From Streptomyces sp. SLBN-118 (lineage in GTDB: Bacteria > Actinomycetota > Actinomycetes > Streptomycetales > Streptomycetaceae), in assembly GCF_006715635.1 (NCBI RefSeq), contig NZ_VFNP01000001.1, positions 3,924,042-3,988,041 of the forward strand: 64,000 nt of DNA, written 5' to 3'. Position numbers and translations under genes: made by a program. Of this stretch, positions 35,502 to 42,785 are shown one piece after another. Numbering within the stretch: position 1 is the first letter of the stretch; each line of letters begins with the position of its first letter. The notes under the pieces are model-generated. The model worked only from the letters and a program-made list of their open reading frames with translations, had not been told where the DNA came from and ran no database searches.

Positions 35502-35540
35502 GAACGGCCTCTGACCAGGTAATCCGGTCAGGGGCCGTTC
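35502..35540. terminator. Terminator hairpin after tRNA-Ser(TGA)
   Basis: GAACGGCCTCTGACC (35502-35516) pairs with GGTCAGGGGCCGTTC (35526-35540), one G-U wobble, loop 9. It lies 6 bases after the tRNA. Confidence 0.8.
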
Positions 35541-36130
35541 ACGTACGCCGCGAGGATAGCCGCGCGGTCGGTGGAGCGGCTTTGGGCTGGAGCTGCCATG
35601 GGGCGAGAGATCGGGGCACGTAAGCTTGCCGCGACTCGAGCAGTCGCGGCAGACGGTCAGCGGGTGGAAGTCCCGGTATGCCGTGTTGGGTCTGGCGGGG
35701 TTGGCGGATCGTTCGGGTCGGCCGGTCTCATGTCCGCATCAGGCGTCGTGAAGGTGGAGACGGCGACGTCGGTCAAGCAGCCGGGTCACATCAGCGGCCT
35801 GATGCCGTCTACCGGGCCGAGGTCGAGGGCGCAGCCAGGACAGTTGACAGACGGTCAACCTGCACCATGAGCCGCCCGTATCCCATGTCTGATCAGGGCG
35901 TGAGGGTCATTTGTGGGCCACGACCTCTCGTCGCCGGACCCACTCTCGGTGAGAGCTGGAGCGAGCCGACTGCTCGCCTCGCGGCAGGGCCGCACCGACG
36001 TAATCATCCAGCAGGCGGGGGCCGACTCCTGCGCCGTAGGGATAGCCCAACCGGCCTGGTGAGCCCCCGCGTGGGGGTGCCCGAAGGCGCCTGTCATGAT
36101 GTCCCGGCCCAATGTCCTGGAGGGGAGTGC
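35541..36130. other. 590 bp without a supported gene, downstream of a tRNA
   Basis: Several short open frames exist but none shows a known domain or consistent coding character. A weak inverted repeat GTTGAC-N5-GTCAAC lies around 35841-35857. The position next to tRNA-Ser and the poorer coding signal suggest leftover mobile DNA, but no integrase or repeated tRNA 3' end could be found. Confidence 0.4.
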
Positions 36131-36589
36131 ATGAGATCGGTCCGGTGGCTCGTGGCGGCATCGGCCGTCCTGGTCCTGAGCGGTTGCGTGTCCGAACCGA
36201 ACGAGGAGCCGGCGACGCCGCCTGCCCCGAGCGGTACTCCCACACCACGGAAGACACCGCCTGGTTCGCGCGCGGAGTCCGCCGCCGTGCTCGAGCAAGC
36301 TGTCCGGAGGTATGTCACCGCCGTCTACACCGCAGACAGTGACACGGCGTACACCCTCTCGTCGCAGCGCTGCCGCGACAGTGTGCCGCGGGCGCGCTTC
36401 GACTCATTGCTCGCTCTGGAGGCGGAGGACCTGGGGCCCCGGTCCGTGCTGTCGTTCAAGCTGGACGAGCTGTCAGGGGGCTCCGCGGTCGCGTCGTACC
36501 CGATCGGAGCCGGGGGGCGTGATCCGCAGCACGTGCCGTGGACCTGGGAGGACGAGGGCTGGCGCTTCGACGGGTGCCACACTGACTGA
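36131..36589 (+). CDS. Small lipoprotein of unknown function
   Basis: A 152-residue protein with a lipoprotein signal (RSVRWLVAASAVLVLSGC, Cys near residue 18). A P/T-rich linker follows (EEPATPPAPSGTPTPRKTPP), then a 100-residue domain (EQAVRRYVTAVYTADSDTAYTLSSQRCRD) that looks like an NTF2-like or DUF4878-type fold with the end WTWEDEGWRFDGC. Function unknown. GGAGGGGAG lies 5 bases before the ATG. Confidence 0.7.
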   Translation: MRSVRWLVAASAVLVLSGCVSEPNEEPATPPAPSGTPTPRKTPPGSRAESAAVLEQAVRRYVTAVYTADSDTAYTLSSQRCRDSVPRARFDSLLALEAEDLGPRSVLSFKLDELSGGSAVASYPIGAGGRDPQHVPWTWEDEGWRFDGCHTD

Positions 36590-36664
36590 GGCCGCTGATA
36601 ACCGAGCGGCCCGCCAACGCAGCGCAGTGCGGGCCTCGTGGGGCCTGCGTCGGACCGCGCGGGC

Positions 36665-36825
36665 TCAGATTGCGAAGCCACAGTCCACCGCCAGCTCCGC
36701 GCCTGTGACGTATCGGGCGCTCTCGCCGGCCAGGTACGAAACGGCGTCCGCGACCTCAACGCTGTGCCGTAGCGGCCGAGGTCTGCTCGGGAGCTGGGCC
36801 CACACGGGGTCACCGTCAACCCGGC
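36665..36825 (-). pseudogene. C-terminal relic of a short-chain dehydrogenase
   Basis: On the minus strand about 50 codons before the TGA at 36665 read like an SDR C-terminus: RPLRHSVEVADAVSYLAG followed by ESARYVTGAELAVDCGFAI. No Rossmann motif or YxxxK is found upstream, so the first 200 residues are gone. The rest of the 36590-37017 gap shows nothing else. Confidence 0.6.
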
Positions 36826-37017
36826 CCCCCCAGGCCCGACTGACACCGACATGAACCCGAGCGACGGCGTTCGGCCGACTTCCAGCGCGGCTTCACCGCC
36901 GCTGCACGGTGCAGCGAGCGCCACAGCGACTCCGGCGCTCATCTGGTGTGGACTGGCTCCCCATCCCTCGACGCGGTCTCCCGGCCGTGAAACGATGCCG
37001 GCCGGAGAGAGGGGGGC

Positions 37018-37734
37018 GTGATTCAGTCGGTGCTCGCGAACATCGCGATCGGGCTCGTGACCAGCTTGCTCGGCGGTGGGTTCGTCTGGTTGAGGGAGCG
37101 GGCCAAGCGCGCTCGGGCTGTGAACAGGAGGGCGGCTTTTTTCGGCGTCCGGCCCGGGCAGACCTGCCTGATGGTGCTGGGCAACAAGCACAACTCGCCC
37201 GGCACCGCGCATCATCGGGATGTACGGGCAGTACTGGAACTGGCCCTGCTTGCCGCTGAGTTGGATTGCGGCGTCTCGTTGGAGTCCGGCAACTTCCGTG
37301 GCAGCAACGGTGATCGCACCGAGTTTTGTGTCGGCGGCCCCAGCGGGAACGCCAACCTCCGCACCGGCGGCCACCTTGCCACCCATATGCCCGGCGTCGT
37401 CATTCATCCCTACGACGCCACCCGTGCGGACTCGGTGGCCATAGAGGTCGGTGGGGAGAAGTTCCTGTACGACAAGGGCAATAAGGAGTACGCGCTCGTG
37501 GCGAAGTTCACGCCCGCGGAGTCCGTTTGCCCGGTATTCCTGGTGGCCGGGCAGACCTCGGTGGCCAACCTGGCCGCGATTCACTTCCTGCGGCGCGAGT
37601 ACGCGCAGGTGGCCAGACAATTGTCGTCGGTCGAGCGCTTCTGCGTGATGATCAAGGTCTCCAACATCGGGACGTACGATTTCCACCGAGCAAACCTGGA
37701 ACGGGAAGTTACCGCGGCCGCGTTCGGAGAGTGA
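37018..37734 (+). CDS. Membrane-anchored protein of unknown function
   Basis: A 238-residue protein. An N-terminal helix (VLANIAIGLVTSLLGGGFVWL) with following basic residues (RERAKRARAVNRR) suggests an inside-facing anchor. The cytoplasmic domain has two conserved-looking nucleotide-binding-like segments, FCVGGPSGNANLRTGGHL near residue 105 and VFLVAGQTSVANLAAIHFL near residue 185, plus VLGNKHNSPGTAHHRDV near 55. I do not recognise the family. The arrangement GGPxGN / GQTSxANLAA could bind a nucleotide or a small ligand. It stands alone in the accessory stretch next to tRNA-Ser(TGA). GAGAGGGGGG precedes the GTG. Confidence 0.65.
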   Translation: MIQSVLANIAIGLVTSLLGGGFVWLRERAKRARAVNRRAAFFGVRPGQTCLMVLGNKHNSPGTAHHRDVRAVLELALLAAELDCGVSLESGNFRGSNGDRTEFCVGGPSGNANLRTGGHLATHMPGVVIHPYDATRADSVAIEVGGEKFLYDKGNKEYALVAKFTPAESVCPVFLVAGQTSVANLAAIHFLRREYAQVARQLSSVERFCVMIKVSNIGTYDFHRANLEREVTAAAFGE

Positions 37735-37933
37735 GCGCGCTCACCGATTCGCCTTCCGCCCGCTCCCGCCCCGAGATCTCGCGCAGCTGATCGGCGAGTC
37801 CGCTCCCAGAGCTGATCAGAACCGGAACAGCACGGCCGCACTGTAGTGGCGGGGTCGATTGCGAAGATCGTCCACCTCGCCGACGCAGCGCGTGGGCATC
37901 CGCCTCTTGTTCTCCCCTCCGCGTCCAGGCGCC

Positions 37934-37964
37934 GTTGCAACCTGTACCCAGGTACAGCTTTACC
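37934..37964 (+). promoter_or_regulatory. MerR-type promoter/operator
   Basis: TTGCAA (37934-37939) and TTACCG (37959-37964) are 19 bp apart, the long spacing of MerR-controlled promoters. Between them lies the dyad CTGTACC-CA-GGTACAG (37941-37956). It precedes the 38012-39046 gene set. Confidence 0.65.
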
Positions 37965-38011
37965 GTCGGAGGTGTCCCACCACCGGGGACGTGATGACGG
38001 GAGTGAGCACG

Positions 38012-38347
38012 ATGAGTGAACTGGCGTGGGTGCCGCGGTCCTGCACGCTGCCCACGGATGAGCGGCCCCTGCGGGTCGCCGAGTGGGATGTCCTCTTCTC
38101 CGAGCGGCTGACCGCCTTGGCCCGGCCCCAGCCTCTTCGTCTCCGCCTAGACCTGGCCGACGGCCCGGGCGTCGAGGACCGGGTCCGTGATCTGGTGACC
38201 CGCGAGGGACGCTGCTGCTCGTTCTTCACCCTCACGATCACCCCTGGTCAGGACCGGGTCCGTCTGGAGATCTCGGTGGACGCGGCGCACGAGGCGGTTC
38301 TGGAGGCCATCGCCGCGCGCACCGGTATCGCTGGGGAGCCGCAGTGA
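38012..38347 (+). CDS. Small protein of a MerR-linked metal module
   Basis: A 111-residue protein with CTLPTDERPLRVAEWDVLF near the start and the motif REGRCCSFFTLTI near residue 70. Similar small proteins with a CCSFF-type motif are often next to MerR genes in actinobacteria; the paired Cys may bind a soft metal. The ATG at 38012 has GGGAG 8 bases upstream. Its stop overlaps the merR-type gene start by 3-4 bases (GTGA), so both are coupled and controlled by the dyad at 37941. Confidence 0.7.
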   Translation: MSELAWVPRSCTLPTDERPLRVAEWDVLFSERLTALARPQPLRLRLDLADGPGVEDRVRDLVTREGRCCSFFTLTITPGQDRVRLEISVDAAHEAVLEAIAARTGIAGEPQ

Positions 38348-38790
38348 GTGCGGACATGCGCAGCGGGCAGGTCGCCGAGGCGGCCGGGGTGAACGTCCAG
38401 ACGCTGCGCTACTACGAGCGGCGAGGCCTGCTGGCCGCGCCGGAGCGCAGCAACGGTGGTCACCGCCTGTACGGGGAGGAGGCGGTGACCGCCCTGCGGG
38501 TCATCAAAGCCGCCCAGCGTCTGGGCTTCACGCTGGATGAGGTCGCCGAGTTGCTGGAGGCAGGCCGCCACCGCCACGGACGCCCCGTCGCCGGGTTGCA
38601 GGGGCGCGCGGCGGCCAAGCTCACCGAGGTCGACGCGAAGATTGCCGACCTGACCACCATCCGCACCGCGCTTGCCGCGGCCGTCGAGGCGGGCTGCGAC
38701 GACCTGACCGTCTGTGCCTCCAGCGCCTGCTGTCCCATCCCCTTCACCGACCTCGCCGAGGAGAACCGCCATGCCGGACCCTGCTGCTGA
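38344..38790 (+). CDS. MerR-family metal-responsive regulator
   Basis: A 148-residue regulator. Residues 7-75 are a MerR winged helix (GQVAEAAGVNVQTLRYYERRGLLAAPERSNGGHRLY in part) followed by the dimerisation helix. The C-terminal region has many Cys (GCDDLTVCASSACCPIPF and HAGPCC). In Tn501-type MerR a Cys near position 82 in the dimer helix is essential; here that region reads AGRHRHGRPV without Cys, so metal binding must use the C-terminal cluster alone. It is coupled to the upstream CCSFF gene, and it overlaps the downstream membrane-protein gene by 20 bases. Confidence 0.82.
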   Translation: MSADMRSGQVAEAAGVNVQTLRYYERRGLLAAPERSNGGHRLYGEEAVTALRVIKAAQRLGFTLDEVAELLEAGRHRHGRPVAGLQGRAAAKLTEVDAKIADLTTIRTALAAAVEAGCDDLTVCASSACCPIPFTDLAEENRHAGPCC

Positions 38791-39046
38791 CCCGCGCGCC
38801 CACAAGGCCTCGAAGGCGCTCGCGGGCCTGGCCGCTCTGGCCTGCGTGCTGCCCGTCCTGATCACGGCGGGTGTCCTCGGCGCTGGTGCCGGGGCGGTGG
38901 TGGGCCTACTGCCCGCCCTCGCCGTCGCCCTGGCCGTGGTCGCCGCCGGAACGTGGTGGCTCGGTCAGCGCCGTCGCTCCTGCTCCTGCCCTTCGAAGAC
39001 CGCAGAAGGGGCGGATGGGGCTGCGGAGCGTCCGGGGATCCGCTGA
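38771..39046 (+). CDS. Small cysteine-containing membrane protein of the MerR module
   Basis: A 91-residue protein with two hydrophobic segments (ALACVLPVLITAGVLGAGAGA in part, and LLPALAVALAVVAAGTWWLG). A Cys lies in the first helix (LACVLP), and RRRSCSCPSKT follows the second helix. The layout recalls short MerT/MerC-type metal transporters but is not a clear match. It overlaps the regulator gene by 20 bases, so it is part of the same module. No mercuric reductase is found nearby. Confidence 0.65.
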   Translation: MPDPAADPRAHKASKALAGLAALACVLPVLITAGVLGAGAGAVVGLLPALAVALAVVAAGTWWLGQRRRSCSCPSKTAEGADGAAERPGIR

Positions 39047-39144
39047 AGATCACCGGCGTGTGAGCCGCCCATCGGGTCAGTGACCTTGGCGGACGGCCGA
39101 TCCGTTCACTGGGCTCGTTCACCCGCCCCTTTGACGGAACCCGT

Positions 39145-40020
39145 TCAGCGGCGGCGGCCCGATGTGAGCCGTTCCGCCGAGGCGATCGTCGCCCGGGCCT
39201 CCCGTTCGGTCAGGCCCGTGTGGACCGCCGCTTCGGTGAGGGCGTCAGCGAGCTCGTCGCCGAAGCCGTTCTCGTAGGCACGGCAGGCAGCCCAGAACAG
39301 CCGGGTGTTGCGCTGGCCCTCGTGCGCGGCGAGAACGAACTGGACCAGGCCGTGTCCCTGAGCCGGGCGGGCCGGGCCGGCCTGTGTGGGGTGGCGGAGG
39401 CGTGCGGGGGGTGTCACGAGGCGCAGGAGTGCGCGGGGGCAGGGCGCGGGGGACAGTTCGGCCGTGCCGGGGGCGAGGCGGTAGGCGCCGTGGGCGCTGA
39501 CAGAGCCGGGACCGACGAGATAGCCACCGGCGCCGCGTACGTCGATGCCGGGTGCGAGCCGGCTCGCGGAGTTCGGGACGACGACGTCGGGTGGGCCGGT
39601 CAGCCAGAGGTGGCGGCCGCCGCTCGGGGTCAGGACGGTGACCGTCTCCGGGATGGTGAAGAGATGGCGCAGGGCCAGGTCCTGGAGCGCGGCGACGGAG
39701 TCGGTCGAGGACTTGGTGTCGAGGTCGATGCCGATCAGATGGTGCGGTGGCCGACCGCAGGCGATGCCGTATCCGGTGGCCCAGGGGGCGGCGGCGAAGA
39801 GAGCGCGGACGCCTGCAGGGTCGGTGGTGGCGTCGTGGACGCCATGGCCGGGGAGGCCGCATTCGCCGCGGCACAGGACCGGCTCGGCCTCGCCCCGGTG
39901 GGGAGAGCGCAGGGCAGGGAGCTTGCTGGGGGACAGCGGGATGACGGGGAGTCCGCGCTCCGCGGCGGAGAGAGCGTGGGCGAGGGCCAGGGTTGCGTTC
40001 TGCCGGTCGCGGGTGGCCAT
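39145..40020 (-). CDS. Bifunctional DNA primase/polymerase-type protein
   Basis: A 291-residue Prim-Pol protein of the archaeo-eukaryotic primase type. The acidic catalytic motif is GIDLDTKSS near residue 97; the second conserved part is TPSGGRHLWLTGP and DVRGAGGYLVGPGS. The C-terminal 70 residues (EREARATIASAERLTSGRR) are a helical extension. No helicase domain is present. Such genes are common on actinobacterial integrative elements and plasmids, but also on chromosomes. It lies on the opposite strand to the MerR module, next to a region of mixed origin. Confidence 0.82.
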   Translation of the reverse strand: MATRDRQNATLALAHALSAAERGLPVIPLSPSKLPALRSPHRGEAEPVLCRGECGLPGHGVHDATTDPAGVRALFAAAPWATGYGIACGRPPHHLIGIDLDTKSSTDSVAALQDLALRHLFTIPETVTVLTPSGGRHLWLTGPPDVVVPNSASRLAPGIDVRGAGGYLVGPGSVSAHGAYRLAPGTAELSPAPCPRALLRLVTPPARLRHPTQAGPARPAQGHGLVQFVLAAHEGQRNTRLFWAACRAYENGFGDELADALTEAAVHTGLTEREARATIASAERLTSGRRR

Positions 40021-40330
40021 GCCTCTATGTTCGTACAGGTGTTCGAAGAAGGGAAGAGGGGGAGTTTGGCGGAAAACATGCCGTAACGCTTCCTCTCTTG
40101 CCCTGCCGCGGTTACGTGATGCGCGCGATCCTGAGCTGGGCTTTTCTGGCGGCGAAGGGGGTTTATCGACTTGTCTTCACGCTTGAGGGGGAATGGGGCC
40201 TCTGGGGTGGTTCGCCGGGGATTCGATGGGCAACTCTGATCTTGCGACGCCGCGACCGCGATCCGGGAGGTCGGCCAACCACCCCGGAACAAGCCGTAGT
40301 TCCGCAGTTCCAGTTCAGGGAGGACACGAC
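40021..40330. other. Intergenic region between primase-polymerase gene and 40-codon ORF
   Basis: 310 bp with no supported gene. Two degenerate GTTCC-type repeats lie about 20-30 bp before the small ORF start (around 40300-40316). No promoter box is convincing. Confidence 0.4.
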
Positions 40331-40453
40331 ATGGCATGCATCCGTACTGCCCGCACTCTCGCCGTAGGTGCCAGGAACAACACCACAGCGAGCGGCTCCG
40401 GCCTCACGGTGACTGACCAGTCCCATGCGGCGGTGAACTTCGCGGGTCTGTAA
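40331..40453 (+). CDS. 40-residue protein, possibly an internally deleted secreted protein
   Basis: A 40-residue ORF with a strong ribosome site (AGGGAGG 7 bases before the ATG) and followed by a 42-bp hairpin. The start MACIRTARTLAV looks like the first part of a signal peptide; the rest (NNTTASGSGLTVTDQSHAAVNF) is polar and recalls the C-terminal end of small exported Streptomyces proteins. The hydrophobic core and the middle of such a protein are missing, so it may be a deletion product. A short peptide with its own function cannot be excluded. Confidence 0.5.
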   Translation: MACIRTARTLAVGARNNTTASGSGLTVTDQSHAAVNFAGL

Positions 40454-40522
40454 TCGTGACCGGCCCGAGGGGGGTCCGGCCCGAGGGGGGCATCCGAGGG
40501 GGATATGACCGAAGGGTGGATC

Positions 40523-40564
40523 ACGGCCTGCGCGACGGTACTTCAGTGCCGACGCGCAGGCCGT
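40523..40564. terminator. Long terminator hairpin after the 40-codon ORF
   Basis: ACGGCCTGCGCG (40523-40534) pairs with CGCGCAGGCCGT (40553-40564); inside, after an A-A mismatch, CGGTAC pairs with GTGCCG around a TTCA loop. Directly upstream lie three copies of a CCGAGGGGG-containing repeat (40460-40500). Confidence 0.8.
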
Positions 40565-40611
40565 CGTGCGTATCGGGCGCGACCCGGTGGCAGGCGGAGC
40601 GGCGGCTGACC

Positions 40612-40645
40612 TTGACAGGGTGCATGGATCTGACGGACAGTCAGA
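40612..40645 (+). promoter_or_regulatory. Promoter and dyad operator of the igr-like operon
   Basis: TTGACA (40612-40617) followed by the dyad TCTGAC-GGACA-GTCAGA (40629-40645), about 40 bp before the acyl-CoA dehydrogenase start. The dyad overlaps the position expected for the -10 box, so a TetR-type repressor binding here would block transcription. The regulator gene is not visible in this window. Confidence 0.6.
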
Positions 40646-40686
40646 AACCCTGATCCCCTGATCCGTATGCCCGGGAGGCGGCCGCC

Positions 40687-41877
40687 GTGCACCTCGCCCC
40701 GACGGAGCGGCAGCAGCAGCTGCGCGCCGAACTTCGCTCGTACTTCCGAACACTGATGCCGGACGGACCACCGCCGGCCGGCGACGAACCGGGCCGTCGG
40801 CGCCTGCTGCGACGCATCGGTGCGGACGGGATGCTCGGTCTCGGCTGGCCCGTGGAGTACGGAGGCCAGGGGCGCGGCGCCGACGAGCAGTTCGTCTTCT
40901 TCGACGAGGCGTACCGTGCCGGTGCGCCCGTCTCCATGGTGACCCTGAACACCGTCGGTCCGACCCTGATGAAGTACGGCACCGAGCAGCAGAAGTCCTC
41001 CTTCCTGCCGCGCATCGTGAATGGCGAGTTGGTCTTCGCGATCGGCTACAGCGAGCCCGAGGCGGGGACGGACCTCGCCTCGCTGCGTACGCGTGCCGTC
41101 CGGGACGGCGAATCCTGGGTCGTCGACGGACAGAAGATCTTCACCAGCAATGCCCAGAACGCCGACTGGATCTGGCTCGCGTGCCGTACGGACCCGCAGG
41201 CGCCCAAACACAAGGGCATCTCGATCATCCTGATTCCGACGGACGCGCCGGGCTTCTCGTGGACGCCGATCGAGACGGTGGGCGGCCTGGCCACGACGTC
41301 GACGTACTACGACGGGATACGGGTGCCCACCGCGAACCTCGTCGGCGAGGAGAACGGCGGCTGGGGACTGATCACCAACCAGCTCAACCACGAGCGGGTG
41401 GCGCTGGCGGCGATCGGAATGCAGGCCGAGGACTTCTACGCGGCGGTGCTGGAGCGGGCCCGTACACCCGATCCGGTGACGGGTGAGCGCCGGATTGACC
41501 TGCCGTGGGTCCAGTTCAGAGCGGCCGAAGTACATGCCCGGCTCTCCGCAACGCGCCTGCTCAACTGGCGTTTGGTGGGGGATGTGGGGGCAGGCCGGCC
41601 GACCCCCGGCGATGCGAGCGGCGTGAAGTTCGCGGGAACGGAAGCCGCGGTCGAAACGTATCGAATGTGCCAGGAAATCACGGGGGAGGCGGGGTTGATC
41701 CGGGCCGGTTCGCCCGGCTCGCTCGACATCTGCGCCGGGGAGCGTCCGCTGGGTGACGGGGAGCTGGAGCGGATGAACAGGGCGGCGCAGATCAACACCT
41801 TCGGGGGCGGGGTGAGCGAGGTGCAGCGGGAGATCGTCGCGACGATGCGACTCGGCATGAAGAGGGGGAAGCGGTGA
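40687..41877 (+). CDS. Acyl-CoA dehydrogenase, FadE29/ChsE2-like subunit
   Basis: A 396-residue flavoprotein: IGYSEPEAGTDLASL (acyl-CoA dehydrogenase signature) near residue 118, and C-terminal AQINTFGGGVSEVQREIVA. In M. tuberculosis FadE28-FadE29 form an alpha2beta2 dehydrogenase for the three-carbon side-chain CoA ester of cholesterol catabolites. A second dehydrogenase gene (42785) in the same operon supplies the partner. The GTG start has GGGAGG 9 bases upstream. Its stop overlaps the next start by 4 bases. Steroid or steroid-like substrates are inferred from operon content. Confidence 0.88.
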   Translation: MHLAPTERQQQLRAELRSYFRTLMPDGPPPAGDEPGRRRLLRRIGADGMLGLGWPVEYGGQGRGADEQFVFFDEAYRAGAPVSMVTLNTVGPTLMKYGTEQQKSSFLPRIVNGELVFAIGYSEPEAGTDLASLRTRAVRDGESWVVDGQKIFTSNAQNADWIWLACRTDPQAPKHKGISIILIPTDAPGFSWTPIETVGGLATTSTYYDGIRVPTANLVGEENGGWGLITNQLNHERVALAAIGMQAEDFYAAVLERARTPDPVTGERRIDLPWVQFRAAEVHARLSATRLLNWRLVGDVGAGRPTPGDASGVKFAGTEAAVETYRMCQEITGEAGLIRAGSPGSLDICAGERPLGDGELERMNRAAQINTFGGGVSEVQREIVATMRLGMKRGKR

Positions 41878-42785
41878 CGGACCTGTACGAGCGGTTGAAG
41901 GCGTACGAGGGGCGGGCGGCCGCCACCTCGGGCGTGGGCAAGGACCTCGTCAACGAGCCGATGATCAGGCACTGGTGCGAGGCGATGGGGGACACCAACC
42001 CCGCCTACACCGGGCCTGACGCCACAGCGCCGCCGACGATGCTCCAGGCGTGGACGATGGGCGGTCTCTCGGGGCACACGGACCGGTCGGCAGCGCAGGA
42101 CGAGCTGTTCGCCCTGCTCGACGACGCGGGCTACACCTCGGTCGTCGCGACCGACTGCGAGCAGGAGTATCTGCGGCCGCTGAGGCCCGGGGACCGGATC
42201 ACCTTCGACGCGGTGATCGAGTCGGTGTCGGAGCTCAAGACGACGAAGCTGGGCGCCGGCCACTTCGTCACGACACGGATGGACGTGAAGGCCGACGGCG
42301 AGCCGGCCGGGACGCATCGCTTCCGGATCCTCAAGTACGCACCGGCCCGGCGGAAGCCGAAGGCTGCGGACAGGCGGCCACGGCCGGTGATCAACCGGGA
42401 CAACGCCGGATTCTGGGAGGGGGTCGCCGCACACAAACTGCTCATCCAGCGGTGCGGGGGGTGCGGAACGATGCGCCTGCCCTGGCTGCCGGGATGCGGG
42501 GCGTGCGGCTCGGCGGCATGGGACACGATCGAGGCGGGCGGCGCGGGGACGGTCTACTCGTACGTGGTGATGCACCACCCGCCCTTCCCGGCCTTCGACC
42601 CGCCCTACGCGGTGGGGCTGATCGAGCTGGCGGAGGGCGTCCGCATGGTCAGCAATGTGGTCGGCGTGCCGTACGACAAGGTGCGGATCGGGATGCCCGT
42701 ACGGCTCGAATTCCTGCGGGTGGACGAAGAGTTGGAGCTGCCGGTCTTCAACGCTGCCGACGGCGCCGAGAGGGGTGAGGGCTGA
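41874..42785 (+). CDS. MaoC-like/DUF35 bifunctional subunit, ChsH2-like
   Basis: A 303-residue two-domain protein. Residues 1-150 are a MaoC-type hot-dog domain (CEAMGDTNPAYTGPDATAPPTML, then DRITFDAVIESVSELKTTKLG). Residues 170-300 are a DUF35 domain: Zn ribbon CGGCGTMRLPWLPGCGAC with four Cys, then an OB fold ending in LRVDEELELPVF. In the mycobacterial igr system ChsH2 pairs with ChsH1 for hydration, and its DUF35 part holds the Ltp2 aldolase. All three partners are encoded in this operon. The GTG start overlaps the preceding stop. Confidence 0.9.
   Translation: MTDLYERLKAYEGRAAATSGVGKDLVNEPMIRHWCEAMGDTNPAYTGPDATAPPTMLQAWTMGGLSGHTDRSAAQDELFALLDDAGYTSVVATDCEQEYLRPLRPGDRITFDAVIESVSELKTTKLGAGHFVTTRMDVKADGEPAGTHRFRILKYAPARRKPKAADRRPRPVINRDNAGFWEGVAAHKLLIQRCGGCGTMRLPWLPGCGACGSAAWDTIEAGGAGTVYSYVVMHHPPFPAFDPPYAVGLIELAEGVRMVSNVVGVPYDKVRIGMPVRLEFLRVDEELELPVFNAADGAERGEG

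Noticed and set aside
35630..35870. Possible group II intron 5' part near GGTCAGCGGGTGGAAGTCCC
   Set aside because: A single intron-like phrase only; no maturase gene, no domain V and no intron boundaries could be found.
37731..37744. Palindrome GTGAGCGCGCTCAC over the stop codon of the 37018 gene
   Set aside because: A 14-bp palindrome without spacer can occur by chance in such GC-rich DNA, and it cannot form a stable hairpin.
35410..40564. Active integrative element at tRNA-Ser(TGA)
   Set aside because: No integrase, excisionase, transfer gene or duplicated tRNA 3' end is visible, so only an old island is proposed.
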